Shown here: positions 25,686 through 34,277 of the stretch, in pieces
How positions within the stretch are numbered: position 1 is the stretch's first letter
Layout: each line of letters starts with the position of its first letter
Assembly (NCBI GenBank): GCA_964509475.1
Contig: CAZDXJ010000017.1
Coordinates: 1 to 37,166, forward strand
Reading direction: 5' to 3'
DNA length: 37,166 nt
Source of the DNA: CAZDXJ01 sp964509475
GTDB taxonomy: Bacteria > Pseudomonadota > Gammaproteobacteria > Methylococcales > Methylomonadaceae
Position numbers and translations under genes: made by a program
The notes under the pieces: generated by a model
Databases searched by the model: none
What the model was told of the DNA's origin: nothing
Seen by the model: only the letters and a program-made list of their open reading frames with translations

Positions 25686-27416
25686 GTGGAGCTCAGTGGG
25701 GCGGAAATCGTAGTCCAGAGTCTGAAAGACGAAGGCGTTGAGTTTATCTTTGGTTATCCGGGTGGCGCCGTATTGCATATGTATGATGCGCTGTATAACC
25801 AGGAAGATGTGAAGCATATATTGGTTCGGCATGAACAAGCGGCAACCCATGCCGCCGATGGTTATGCGCGTGCAACCGGTAAGCCGGGTGTTGTACTGGT
25901 GACTTCCGGTCCCGGAGCGACCAACGCTGTGACCGGGATTGCGACGGCATTTTATGACTCGATTCCGATGGTGGTTATTTCCGGTCAGGTTCCTTCCGCG
26001 GTCATTGGCAGTGACGCGTTTCAGGAAGTCGATATGGTGGGGATCACCCGGCCTTGCGTCAAACATAATTTTTTGGTCAAGCAAGCGGCTGATATTGCTA
26101 TCACGATAAAAAAGGCGTTCCATATTGCCACGACAGGCCGGCCCGGGCCGGTCGTCGTTGATATACCAAAAGATGTGACCGATCCGAATGTAAAAGTCCC
26201 TTATAAATATCCACGCAAGGTTTCAATCCGTTCGTACAACCCGGTGGTCAAGGGGCACCGGGGGCAGACCAAAAAAGCCGTGGACATGTTGTTGGCTGCG
26301 CATAAACCCATGCTTTATGCCGGTGGCGGCGTGATTTTGGGTGATGCGTCGAAACAACTGACCGAACTGGCACATGTTTTGGGGTACCCTGTTACCAATA
26401 CCCTGATGGGGCTGGGCGGTTTTCCCGGTACGGATGCCCAATTTGTCGGTATGCTGGGTATGCATGGCACTTATGAAGCCAATATGGCGATGCACGAATG
26501 TGATGTGCTTTTGGCTATCGGTGCGCGGTTTGATGATCGGGTTACCGGCAAACTGAGTGAGTTTTGTCCTTATGCCAAAGTGATTCATATCGACATCGAT
26601 CCGGCTTCGATTGCCAAAAATGTGCATGTGAACATACCGATTGTCGGTGAAGTCAAGCCGGTGTTGAAAGAAATGCTGGCTGTGATCAAGGAAAGCGAAC
26701 GCAAGCCGAATCAAAAGGCTTTGCAAACCTGGTGGAATCAAATCGACAAATGGCGCAGTATCCAGTGCCTGAATTATGATCACAACAGCCGGTTGATAAA
26801 ACCGCAATATGTTATCGAGCAATTGAGTGAAGTGACGCATGGTGATGCCTACGTGACTTCCGATGTGGGTCAGCACCAAATGTGGGCGGCACAATATTAT
26901 AAATTTAACAAGCCGAGACGCTGGATTAACTCCGGTGGCCTGGGTACGATGGGATTTGGTTTGCCGGCGGCGATTGGCGTCAAACTGGCGTTTCCGGATG
27001 CCGATGTCGCTTGCGTTACCGGTGAGGGCAGTATTCAGATGTGCATCCAGGAACTGGCCACAGCGATGCAATACAATGCGCCGATCAAGATCATCAATCT
27101 CAATAACCGTTATCTGGGCATGGTTCGGCAATGGCAGGAATTTACCTATGAAAGTCGTTATTCGCATTCTTATATGGATTCAATTCCGGATTTTGTCAAA
27201 TTGACTGAAGCCTACGGTCATGTGGGTATGCAGATTGATTCGCCCGCTCAGGTCAGACCGGCTTTGGAAGAGGCGTTTGCGATGCACGACCGCCTGGTTT
27301 TTTTGGATATTTTAACGGATCGTTCGGAGAATGTTTATCCGATGATTGAAGCGGGAAAAGCGCATAATGATATGAAACTGGCGCCTGGAACGCCAATAGA
27401 CAGGGAGTTGGCCTGA
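25686..27416 (+). CDS. ilvB: Acetolactate synthase large (catalytic) subunit
   Basis: A 576-aa ThDP enzyme making acetolactate or acetohydroxybutyrate, the first common step to Val, Leu and Ile. The start is the GTG at 25686, because GAGGTGG ends 5 nt upstream and the protein then begins MELSGAEIVVQSL; a GTG nine bases earlier would sit inside that ribosome site. Motifs: 'FIFGYPGGAVLHMYDALY', the ThDP-activating Glu in 'RHEQAATHAADGYARATG', and the cofactor motif 'VTGEGSIQMC...INLNN' (GEGS in place of GDGS, a normal variant). The stop TGA shares its A with the ilvH ATG. Feedback control is expected from the small subunit. Confidence 0.96.
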   Translation: MELSGAEIVVQSLKDEGVEFIFGYPGGAVLHMYDALYNQEDVKHILVRHEQAATHAADGYARATGKPGVVLVTSGPGATNAVTGIATAFYDSIPMVVISGQVPSAVIGSDAFQEVDMVGITRPCVKHNFLVKQAADIAITIKKAFHIATTGRPGPVVVDIPKDVTDPNVKVPYKYPRKVSIRSYNPVVKGHRGQTKKAVDMLLAAHKPMLYAGGGVILGDASKQLTELAHVLGYPVTNTLMGLGGFPGTDAQFVGMLGMHGTYEANMAMHECDVLLAIGARFDDRVTGKLSEFCPYAKVIHIDIDPASIAKNVHVNIPIVGEVKPVLKEMLAVIKESERKPNQKALQTWWNQIDKWRSIQCLNYDHNSRLIKPQYVIEQLSEVTHGDAYVTSDVGQHQMWAAQYYKFNKPRRWINSGGLGTMGFGLPAAIGVKLAFPDADVACVTGEGSIQMCIQELATAMQYNAPIKIINLNNRYLGMVRQWQEFTYESRYSHSYMDSIPDFVKLTEAYGHVGMQIDSPAQVRPALEEAFAMHDRLVFLDILTDRSENVYPMIEAGKAHNDMKLAPGTPIDRELA

Positions 27417-27907
27417 TGAGACATATTATTTCCATATTGATTGAAAACGAATCCGGGGCGCTTTCCCGGGTCGCCGGCTTGTTTTCAGCGCGGGGCTACA
27501 ATATTGAATCGTTGACCGTTGCAGTCACCGAAGATCCCAGTTTGTCGCGGATGACCCTGGTTACCCGGGGTAATGATCGGATCATTGAACAGATTACCAA
27601 GCAACTGAACAAGTTAATCGATGTCGTCAAATTGATCGACTTGGTGGATGCATCCCATATCGAGCGTGAATTGATGATGGTCAAGATCAGAACCACAGAG
27701 ACGACGCGCGAGGAAATCAAGCGCATGGCGGATATCTTTCGTGGCCGGGTCATCGATGTGACCAAAAACAGTTATGTGATCGAGATTACCGGCGACTCGG
27801 AAAAACTGGATGCGTTCATTGCAGCACTGGATGCGGCAAGTATTATCGAAGTGGTGCGTTCCGGCACGACGGGTATTTCGCGGGGTGAAAAAGGATTACA
27901 TATTTAG
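27416..27907 (+). CDS. ilvH: Acetolactate synthase small (regulatory) subunit
   Basis: A 163-aa regulatory partner of IlvB. The N-terminal ACT domain begins 'HIISILIENESGALSRVAGL' and binds valine for feedback inhibition. The C-terminal ACT-like domain includes 'ERELMMVKIRTT' and 'VEVVRSGTTGISRGEK'-type sequence (here IIEVVRSGTTGISRG). The ATG overlaps the ilvB stop by one base (TGATG), so translation is coupled. Naming ilvH or ilvN is a matter of convention; the 163-aa length fits IlvH. Confidence 0.96.
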   Translation: MRHIISILIENESGALSRVAGLFSARGYNIESLTVAVTEDPSLSRMTLVTRGNDRIIEQITKQLNKLIDVVKLIDLVDASHIERELMMVKIRTTETTREEIKRMADIFRGRVIDVTKNSYVIEITGDSEKLDAFIAALDAASIIEVVRSGTTGISRGEKGLHI

Positions 27908-27908
27908 G

Positions 27909-27992
27909 TATAATACAAAAAGCTGTAGCGATTTGTTCTGTGTTCTGATTGTTCAGGTCATTTCCGTTGGTTCGGAAAAGCAATCCGCTACA
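27909..27992 (+). promoter_or_regulatory. Possible ilvC promoter and structured leader
   Basis: A perfect TATAAT lies at 27909-27914, directly after the ilvH stop, with a poor -35 (TGAAAA at about 27886). A transcript from about 27921 would start with TGTAGCGATT (27924-27933), which can pair with AATCCGCTACA (27982-27992) with one bulge. Inside is a second hairpin, TTTCCG/CGGAAA (27961-27978). This suggests ilvC can be expressed apart from ilvBH. Confidence 0.4.
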
Positions 27993-28033
27993 ATGAAGAT
28001 TTGATTAGAATTTTAGGAATAACGAGGAAATTC

Positions 28034-29050
28034 ATGCAAGTTTATTACGACAAAGACGCCGATCTTTCCATCATCAAAAGCAAAAAAGTAGCCATTATTG
28101 GTTATGGTTCGCAGGGACACGCCCATGCCAATAACCTGAAAGACTCCGGTGTGGACGTCATTGTGGGTTTGCGCGCGGGATCATCGTCGGCCGTCAAGGC
28201 GGAAAATGCCGGGTTGACGGTAAAAGCAATCGGCGAGGCGGTTGCCGCAGCCGATGTCATTATGGTTTTGGCGCCGGATGAGCATCAGGCGGCTTTGTAT
28301 AGTGAACAAATCGAACCCAATATCAAGCAAGGCGCGGCTTTGGCATTCGCGCATGGATTCAATATCCACTTTGAACAAATCGAGCCGCGTGCTGATCTGG
28401 ATGTGATCATGATTGCACCCAAAGGGCCGGGACATTTGGTGCGTTCGACCTATACTCAGGGTGGTGGCGTACCTTCCCTGATTGCGGTTTATCAGGATGC
28501 CAGTGCTCAGGCCAAGGATATTGCCTTGTCTTATGCGTCAGCGAACGGTGGTGGCCGTGCCGGTATTATTGAAACCACGTTTCGCGAAGAAACCGAAACC
28601 GATTTGTTTGGTGAACAGGCGGTTTTATGCGGTGGCGCGACGGCATTGGTGCAAGCCGGCTTTGAAACCCTGGTGGAAGCCGGTTATGCGCCGGAAATGG
28701 CTTATTTCGAGTGCCTGCATGAACTCAAGCTGATCGTTGACTTGATGTATGAAGGCGGTATTGCCAATATGCGTTACTCAATATCCAATACTGCCGAATA
28801 CGGTGATTTGACGCGTGGTTCGAGAGTGATTACCGAACAGACTAAAGTGGAAATGGCGAAAATTTTGCAGGAAATTCAATCGGGTGAGTTTGCCAGGGAA
28901 TTCATTTTGGAAAACAAGGCCGGTATGGCCAGCATGAAAGCCAAACGGCGCCTGGGCCGCGAACATCCAATCGAAGAAGTCGGTGCCCGCCTGCGTGATA
29001 TGATGCCGTGGATTAAAGCCAACAAGATTGTCGATAAAAGCAAAAACTGA
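28034..29050 (+). CDS. ilvC: Ketol-acid reductoisomerase (class I)
   Basis: A 338-aa NADPH-dependent enzyme converting acetolactate to dihydroxyisovalerate in Val/Leu/Ile synthesis. The ATG at 28034 is preceded by AGGA at good spacing and yields the family-typical start MQVYYDKDADL; an upstream in-frame start is unsupported. The nucleotide-binding motif is 'GYGSQGHAHANNLKDSG', with the specificity loop 'LRAGSSS' fitting NADPH. Metal ligands lie in 'EETETDLFGEQ' and 'FECLHELKLIVDLMYEGG'. The length is that of the short class I enzyme. A strong terminator follows. Confidence 0.98.
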   Translation: MQVYYDKDADLSIIKSKKVAIIGYGSQGHAHANNLKDSGVDVIVGLRAGSSSAVKAENAGLTVKAIGEAVAAADVIMVLAPDEHQAALYSEQIEPNIKQGAALAFAHGFNIHFEQIEPRADLDVIMIAPKGPGHLVRSTYTQGGGVPSLIAVYQDASAQAKDIALSYASANGGGRAGIIETTFREETETDLFGEQAVLCGGATALVQAGFETLVEAGYAPEMAYFECLHELKLIVDLMYEGGIANMRYSISNTAEYGDLTRGSRVITEQTKVEMAKILQEIQSGEFAREFILENKAGMASMKAKRRLGREHPIEEVGARLRDMMPWIKANKIVDKSKN

Positions 29051-29075
29051 TGGTTTTTTTGGTTTGTTGTTATTG

Positions 29076-29106
29076 AAAAAGCCCGTTGATAAAAACGGGC
29101 TTTTTT
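29076..29106 (+). terminator. Rho-independent terminator after ilvC
   Basis: GCCCGTT (29081-29087) and AACGGGC (29094-29100) form a perfect 7-bp stem around GATAAA. An A-run precedes and six Ts follow (29101-29106). It is 26 nt after the ilvC stop and is the clearest terminator in the window. Confidence 0.88.
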
Positions 29107-29154
29107 ATTTGGTATACAATTAAGGGCTGTAATTTCCAAAAAGATGCTTTGAAT

Positions 29155-29895
29155 ATGACGAACAAAAAAGCAATGATGCGGCGGCGGGGTATTTATCTGT
29201 TGCCCAACCTGTTTACGACCGGAGCCTTGTTTTCCGGATTTTATGCAATTACTTCGGCGATAGACGGGCGTTTTGAAACCGCCGCCATTGCGATATTTGT
29301 CGCCATGATCCTGGATGGGCTGGACGGGCGGGTAGCACGTTTGACCAATACCCAAAGTGAATTCGGCGTTGAATACGACAGTTTGTCGGATATGATTTCG
29401 TTTGCCGCAGCGCCTGCCCTGGTTATGTATTTATGGGCTTTTTCATCATTTGGCAAACTTGGCTTGTTCGCGGCATTTGTACACGCCGCCGGTGGTGCCT
29501 TGCGTCTGGCTCGTTTCAATACCCAAGTGGCCACGGCCGACAAACGGTTTTTTCAAGGCCTGCCAAGCCCCGCTGCGGCGGCAATTCTGGCCGGATTTAT
29601 CTGGATTAATCTGGAATACGATTATCAGGCCGATGCGGTGCAATACATTGCCCTGTTATTGACTCTGAGTACCGGTTTGTTGATGGTCAGTAATTTTCGT
29701 TATTACAGTTTCAAGGATATTGATTTCAGAGGCAAGGTGCCCTTTGTGGTTGCGATTGCCGTGATGCTGGGTATCGCTTTTGTCATGACCCAGCCGCAGA
29801 CGATGTTGTTTGTGCTTTCTTTCGGTTATCTGGTGTCCGGGCCTCTGGTAACCCTGGTTCTGCGCCGCCGTAAACGCTTGTCGAGAAAAATATAA
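29155..29895 (+). CDS. pssA: CDP-diacylglycerol-serine O-phosphatidyltransferase
   Basis: A 246-aa integral membrane enzyme making phosphatidylserine, the precursor of phosphatidylethanolamine. The CDP-alcohol phosphotransferase motif is complete: D54-x2-D57-G-x2-A-R, then D75-x3-D79, in 'DGLDGRVARL' and 'FGVEYDSLSD'. Several membrane helices follow, ending in a basic tail 'RRRKRLSRKI'. The ATG at 29155 is preferred over one 69 nt upstream, which would overlap the ilvC terminator; a TATACAAT-like -10 lies just after the terminator (29113-29120). This is the small polytopic type, distinct from the peripheral E. coli PssA. Confidence 0.95.
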   Translation: MTNKKAMMRRRGIYLLPNLFTTGALFSGFYAITSAIDGRFETAAIAIFVAMILDGLDGRVARLTNTQSEFGVEYDSLSDMISFAAAPALVMYLWAFSSFGKLGLFAAFVHAAGGALRLARFNTQVATADKRFFQGLPSPAAAAILAGFIWINLEYDYQADAVQYIALLLTLSTGLLMVSNFRYYSFKDIDFRGKVPFVVAIAVMLGIAFVMTQPQTMLFVLSFGYLVSGPLVTLVLRRRKRLSRKI

Positions 29896-30111
29896 ACAGG
29901 ACTTGAGTGTCGTTTGTCTTTAGCGTATATTCTGCCTATGAGAAGACATACTCCAAATACGTCCAGACACTCTATGATGCTTTGCCTTGGCACGGGTGGG
30001 TGGACGATCTTATCGAACCGGCTTCTGGAATTATTGCCCAGACGGGCATAAATTCCACCCTTCCTTATAATTTCCCTTTTTGTTTAGCCTGCTTTGTCAA
30101 GCTGGGCTTAT
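29896..30111. other. pssA-leuA intergenic region
   Basis: About 216 nt. A 70-codon frame here (29907-30119) has no ribosome site and no family resemblance, so I leave it out. The leuA promoter must lie here or upstream; I could not identify it. No Leu-rich leader peptide is visible. Confidence 0.4.
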
Positions 30112-30125
30112 CTCCATGAATGGAG
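30112..30125 (+). promoter_or_regulatory. Palindrome covering the leuA ribosome site
   Basis: CTCCAT-GA-ATGGAG is a perfect palindrome. Its right half contains the GGAG that serves the leuA ATG at 30131, and a further CTCC follows at once, so the ribosome site can pair on either side. An ATG within the palindrome (30116) is an alternative, weaker start in the same frame. Confidence 0.4.
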
Positions 30126-30130
30126 CTCCG

Positions 30131-31672
30131 ATGAAAGATAAATTGATTATTTTCGATACGACATTGCGTGATGGTGAACAAAGTCCCGGTGCTTCGATGA
30201 CCCGTGATGAAAAAATCCGCATTGCCAAAGCTTTGGAACGTTTACGCGTCGATGTCATAGAAGCCGGTTTCCCCGCTGCCAGCCCGGGTGATTTTGAGGC
30301 CGTGCAGGCGGTCGCGGCAACGGTCAAAAACAGCATTGTCTGCGGCTTGGCCAGGGCTTTGGACAGGGATATCGATCGGGCGGGTGAGGCCTTGCAGGCG
30401 GCCGCTCATGCGCGTATCCATACCTTTATCGCCACATCACCGATTCATATGCAAATGAAATTGAAAATGCAGCCGGAAGAAGTGATAGCGCACGCTGTTA
30501 AAGCGGTAAAACGTGCCCGCCAATATACTGATAATGTTGAATTTTCCCCGGAAGATGCCGGTCGATCCGAAGAGGATTTTTTATGCCGGATTCTTGAAGC
30601 GGTTATCGATGCTGGGGCGGCAACGTTGAATATTCCCGATACGGTGGGTTACAGTGTACCCCAGCAATTTGGGGAAACCATCGCCAATTTAATTGAACGC
30701 ATCCCGAATTCCGACAAGGCGGTATTTTCGGTACATTGCCACAACGATTTAGGTTTGGCGGTAGCCAATTCGCTGGCAGCGGTCATGCAGGGCGCCCGGC
30801 AAGTGGAATGTACCCTTAACGGTCTGGGTGAGCGGGCCGGCAATGCGGCCCTGGAAGAAGTTGTCATGGCCATCAAAACCCGTCAGGATGTTTTTCCCTG
30901 TGATACGAGCCTGAATACAGCCGAGATTGTCAGTTGTTCGAAACTGGTATCCAGTATCACGGGTTTTCCGGTGCAGCCGAATAAAGCTATTGTCGGCGCC
31001 AATGCGTTTGCGCATGAATCCGGTATTCATCAGGATGGGGTGTTGAAAAACAGGGAAACTTATGAAATCATGCAAGCCGAAGATGTGGGCTGGACCGCAA
31101 ACCGTATGGTATTGGGCAAACATTCCGGTCGTAACGCGTTTAAAACCCGGATGCATGAGCTCGGTGTGGAGTTTGCGTCCGAAGAAGAACTTAATGATGT
31201 TTTTTTTCGATTCAAACAATTGGCGGACAAAAAACATGAAATTTTTGATGAAGACCTGCAGGCGCTAATATCCGAGGCCGGTTTTGAGGCAGAAGACGAA
31301 CGTGTCAAACTGATTGCGTTGAAAGTCTGTTCGGAAACCGGTGAGACGCCGGAAGCGACGGTTACGATCCGGATTGCCGATCAGGAACTCAGCGGCAGTG
31401 CGCAAGGCGGCGGGGCGGTTGATGCCAGCCTCAAGGCCATCGAGTCCCTGGTTGAGACCCAGGCCAACCTGCAATTGTATTCGGTCAACAATATTACCAG
31501 TGGCACCGATGCCCAGGGCGAAGTTACCGTTCGTCTGGAAAAGAATGGGCGCATTGTCAATGGTTCCGGCGCCGATACCGATATCGTCATTGCTTCGGCA
31601 AAAGCCTATATCAATGCCGTCAATAAATTGCTGCTGCCGCAGCAGCGCCGGCATCCGCAGCAGGCCGTATAA
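30131..31672 (+). CDS. leuA: 2-isopropylmalate synthase
   Basis: A 513-aa enzyme for the first committed step of leucine synthesis. The ATG at 30131 is chosen because GGAG lies 5 nt upstream and the protein starts MKDKLIIFDTTLRDGEQSPG. The DRE-TIM metallolyase motifs are 'DTTLRDGEQSPG' and the metal ligands in 'VHCHNDLGLAVANS'. 'NAFAHESGIHQDGVLK' and a C-terminal LeuA allosteric domain (about 390-510) are present, so leucine feedback inhibition is expected. Length matches the bacterial form. The downstream uracil-DNA glycosylase begins 13 nt after the stop. Confidence 0.97.
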   Translation: MKDKLIIFDTTLRDGEQSPGASMTRDEKIRIAKALERLRVDVIEAGFPAASPGDFEAVQAVAATVKNSIVCGLARALDRDIDRAGEALQAAAHARIHTFIATSPIHMQMKLKMQPEEVIAHAVKAVKRARQYTDNVEFSPEDAGRSEEDFLCRILEAVIDAGAATLNIPDTVGYSVPQQFGETIANLIERIPNSDKAVFSVHCHNDLGLAVANSLAAVMQGARQVECTLNGLGERAGNAALEEVVMAIKTRQDVFPCDTSLNTAEIVSCSKLVSSITGFPVQPNKAIVGANAFAHESGIHQDGVLKNRETYEIMQAEDVGWTANRMVLGKHSGRNAFKTRMHELGVEFASEEELNDVFFRFKQLADKKHEIFDEDLQALISEAGFEAEDERVKLIALKVCSETGETPEATVTIRIADQELSGSAQGGGAVDASLKAIESLVETQANLQLYSVNNITSGTDAQGEVTVRLEKNGRIVNGSGADTDIVIASAKAYINAVNKLLLPQQRRHPQQAV

Positions 31673-31685
31673 ACCCCGCAATGTG

Positions 31686-32417
31686 ATGGATGATACGACG
31701 CGGTTACAATATTTGCATTTATTGGGGGTAACGGTTTGGCGCACAAAGGAGAGCGCCCTGACGGCCTGTTCGCAAAAGCTGGATGAACCGGTTGAGGAAA
31801 AAACTCAAGCACTGAGCGACATACCAACTTCCGGGCAGGATACAGAAACCGCATGGCGCTTGTTGCAAGACGAAATCGAACATTGCCAGGCTTGCCGGTT
31901 GGCACAATCGCGTACCCAAACCGTGTTTGGTTCGGGCAACCGGCAGGCGGACTGGATGTTAATCGGCGAAGCGCCCGGGTTTCACGAAGACCAACAAGGC
32001 CAGCCTTTTGTCGGACGGGCCGGCTTGCTGTTGACCGAAATGCTCAGAGCCGTGGGTTTAAGTCGGGAACAGGTATTCATTGCCAATATTTTAAAATGCC
32101 GGCCACCGGACAACCGCGATCCCAAAGCGGATGAAGTCGAAGCCTGCGCCAATAATTTGCAGCGCCAGATCCAGCTGGTAAAACCAAAAATTCTGTTGGC
32201 TCTGGGACGGGTTGCTGCACAGAATCTGTTGAAAACCGATTTGCCGCTGGGTAAACTGCGCGGTACAGTGCATCTCTTGAACGGGATACCGGTTGTTGTC
32301 ATTTATCACCCGGCTTATTTATTGCGTTCGTTGCTGGAAAAACGCAAGGCCTGGCAAGATTTGCAAATGGCCATGCGGGTATACCGGGATGCAGTGGGTC
32401 ATCAGGCTGATTCCTGA
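31686..32417 (+). CDS. Family-4 uracil-DNA glycosylase (Fe-S type)
   Basis: A 243-aa DNA repair enzyme that removes uracil. The start is the ATG at 31686, the first usable one after leuA; the frame is open further back inside leuA. Four cysteines, C67-x2-C70, C138 and C154, are spaced as for the family-4 [4Fe-4S] cluster. The active-site motif is 'GEAPGFHED' at 94-102, followed by 'QPFVGRAG', and the second motif is 'YHPAYLLR' near the end. An N-terminal extension of about 55 residues precedes the domain, as often seen in gammaproteobacterial versions annotated as DNA polymerase-associated. Probably coupled to leuA, and followed by rimI after 35 nt. Confidence 0.93.
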   Translation: MDDTTRLQYLHLLGVTVWRTKESALTACSQKLDEPVEEKTQALSDIPTSGQDTETAWRLLQDEIEHCQACRLAQSRTQTVFGSGNRQADWMLIGEAPGFHEDQQGQPFVGRAGLLLTEMLRAVGLSREQVFIANILKCRPPDNRDPKADEVEACANNLQRQIQLVKPKILLALGRVAAQNLLKTDLPLGKLRGTVHLLNGIPVVVIYHPAYLLRSLLEKRKAWQDLQMAMRVYRDAVGHQADS

Positions 32418-32452
32418 TTTTTTGATTAGCGATTTTAAAAATTATAATAATT

Positions 32453-32995
32453 ATGCGAATGTTCATAGAGCGGGTCAAGCATCTGGTTTTTTATGATACC
32501 GAACGTGATTTTTATGCAAAAGTTTTTCCTGAATCGGTAGAAAAAAAGGAAATTCTGCGTATCCGGCCCATGCGATTGTCCGATTTACCAGCGGTTTTGG
32601 CGATTGAAAGACAGGTCTATAACTACCCCTGGAGTGAAGGCATTTTCAAGGACTGCTTTACGGCTGGATACAGTTGCTGGGTTTGCGAAGACCTGGAAAA
32701 GGTTATTGCGTTCAGCATTCTTTCCATTGCCGCTGGCGAGGCACATATCATGAATATCTGCGTTGATCCAGCCGAACAGGGGCAGGGTATCGGCCGCAAA
32801 ATGATTCGGCACCTGATAAAAATAGCCCGTTATGGCAAGGCGGAGAGTATTTTTCTTGAAGTCCGCCCAAGCAATCACAGCGCCAAGGTGTTATACCAGA
32901 AAATGGGCTTTAATGAAATCGGTATCCGCAAAGCCTATTATCCGGCTGAAAATGGCCGGGAAGATGCGCTGATGCTGGCTTTGGAGCTGCTTTAA
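32453..32995 (+). CDS. rimI: Ribosomal protein S18-alanine N-acetyltransferase
   Basis: A 180-aa GNAT acetyltransferase. The domain starts about residue 35 ('LRIRPMRLSDLPAVLAIE'). The acetyl-CoA loop is 'DPAEQGQGIGRKM', and 'LEVRPSNHSAKVLYQKMGF' plus 'YYPAENGREDALMM'-like sequence (here DALMLALEL) are diagnostic of RimI. E. coli RimI is about 148 aa; the extra 30 N-terminal residues here (MRMFIERVKHLVFYDTERDF) have no assigned role. No ribosome site precedes the ATG, and a TATAAT lies only 4 nt upstream (32443-32448), so the true start may be different. Neighbouring a UDG gene is common for rimI. Confidence 0.88.
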   Translation: MRMFIERVKHLVFYDTERDFYAKVFPESVEKKEILRIRPMRLSDLPAVLAIERQVYNYPWSEGIFKDCFTAGYSCWVCEDLEKVIAFSILSIAAGEAHIMNICVDPAEQGQGIGRKMIRHLIKIARYGKAESIFLEVRPSNHSAKVLYQKMGFNEIGIRKAYYPAENGREDALMLALELL

Positions 32996-33129
32996 TGTGA
33001 CACAGAGCTAAAAAATAGAAGTCTTATCAAATCTCAATTATAAATCCGGCGTGTCCAGACAGCTCTTTCATTATGGGTTAGATTCTTAATTCGTATTAAA
33101 AATAAATTGTATCTGATCGCCTTCCAGGA

Positions 33130-34275
33130 ATGCAGCTTCTCATGAATGTTTCCCCATCACAAATGCGGTTGCTTTTCTCCCAGGATGATAAGGCCTTAAT
33201 ACAATTGTCGGGAGACTGGACCATGTTTTCTGGGATCGCTGATGTTGCAAAATTGCTGAACCGGATTCAAACCAATAAAATTGATACGATTTGTTTTGAA
33301 ACTTCCAGGCTGGGCGATTGGGATTCGGCTTTATTGACCTGGGTTATGGCGTTGGTGGAGTACTGTGAAAAACACTCGATAACGCTGGACAGAAGCGGTT
33401 TGCCCGATGGCGTTAACCGCTTGCTGAGGTTGGCCCAGGCTGTTCCAGAGCGATCGGATATTCGGCATCAGGTCGAAAGTTCATCGTTTCTGAGCAAGGT
33501 TGGCGAGGATTTTTTTGATGCGGTACAGACAACCGGGGAATTCATTGAATTTTTTGGCGCGTCTTTGCTGGCTTTATATAAATTGGCATCGGGCAAGGCT
33601 GTTTACCGGACTTCCGATTTGTGGCTGATCATGCAAAATGCCGGTGTGCGGGCATTGCCGATTATCAGCCTGGTCAGTTTTCTGGTCGGTTTGATTCTGG
33701 GTTTTGTGGGTGCTGTGCAATTGCAAAATTTTGGCGCCGGAATTTATATTGCCAATCTGGTGGGTATTGCCATGACCCGGGAAATGGCGGCCATCATGAC
33801 CGGTATTATCATGGCCGGACGAACCGGCGCTGCTTATGCGGCAGAAATCGGATCGATGCAGGTCAATGAGGAAGTGGATGCGCTGGAAACATCCGGGTTT
33901 TCGGCAATGGAGTTTTTGGTTTTGCCAAGAATGATCGCTTTGATGTTGATGATGCCTTTATTGGCGGTTTATGCGGATTTGATGGGCATCGTGGGGGGCG
34001 CGTTGGTTGCGGTGTCGGTTCTGGATTTGAGTTTTACCGAATACAGTAACCAGATACTCAAGGTGGTAACCTTGAATGATTTTTTTGTCGGCTTGTTCAT
34101 GGCTTTGGTGTTTGGTGTTATTGTCGCGGTTGTCGGCTGTCTGCGCGGTATGCAATGTGGCCGCAGTTCCCAGGCAGTGGGTTTGGCGACGACTTCGGCG
34201 GTGGTGTCGGCTATGGTAATGATCGTTGTTGCCTGTGCCGTGTTGACAGTTTTATACAATGCACTGGGGATTTAG
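33130..34275 (+). CDS. mlaE: MlaE-family lipid ABC transporter permease with N-terminal STAS-like domain
   Basis: A 381-aa inner-membrane permease. Residues about 10-100 form a soluble domain resembling STAS ('LIQLSGDWTMFSGIADVAKL', 'ICFETSRLGDWDSALLTWVM'), the role played by the separate MlaB protein in E. coli. Residues 120-381 are the MlaE fold with the family motif 'AAEIGSMQVNEEVDALETSG' and five to six membrane helices. The start could be the ATG at 33130 or at 33142; AGGA at 33126-33129 suits the second better. The fusion explains why no mlaB is present. The operon continues mlaF-mlaD-lipoprotein, which points to phospholipid movement between inner and outer membrane. Confidence 0.93.
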   Translation: MQLLMNVSPSQMRLLFSQDDKALIQLSGDWTMFSGIADVAKLLNRIQTNKIDTICFETSRLGDWDSALLTWVMALVEYCEKHSITLDRSGLPDGVNRLLRLAQAVPERSDIRHQVESSSFLSKVGEDFFDAVQTTGEFIEFFGASLLALYKLASGKAVYRTSDLWLIMQNAGVRALPIISLVSFLVGLILGFVGAVQLQNFGAGIYIANLVGIAMTREMAAIMTGIIMAGRTGAAYAAEIGSMQVNEEVDALETSGFSAMEFLVLPRMIALMLMMPLLAVYADLMGIVGGALVAVSVLDLSFTEYSNQILKVVTLNDFFVGLFMALVFGVIVAVVGCLRGMQCGRSSQAVGLATTSAVVSAMVMIVVACAVLTVLYNALGI

Positions 34276-34277
34276 CG

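Noticed and set aside
26223..27167. 314-codon antisense frame in ilvB
   Set aside because: Shadow of a well-supported gene. Its His/Arg-rich composition is typical of the complement of coding sequence, and it has no recognisable domain.
29907..30119. 70-codon frame between pssA and leuA, considered as a leuA leader peptide
   Set aside because: No run of leucine codons, no ribosome site and no attenuator-like alternative hairpins.
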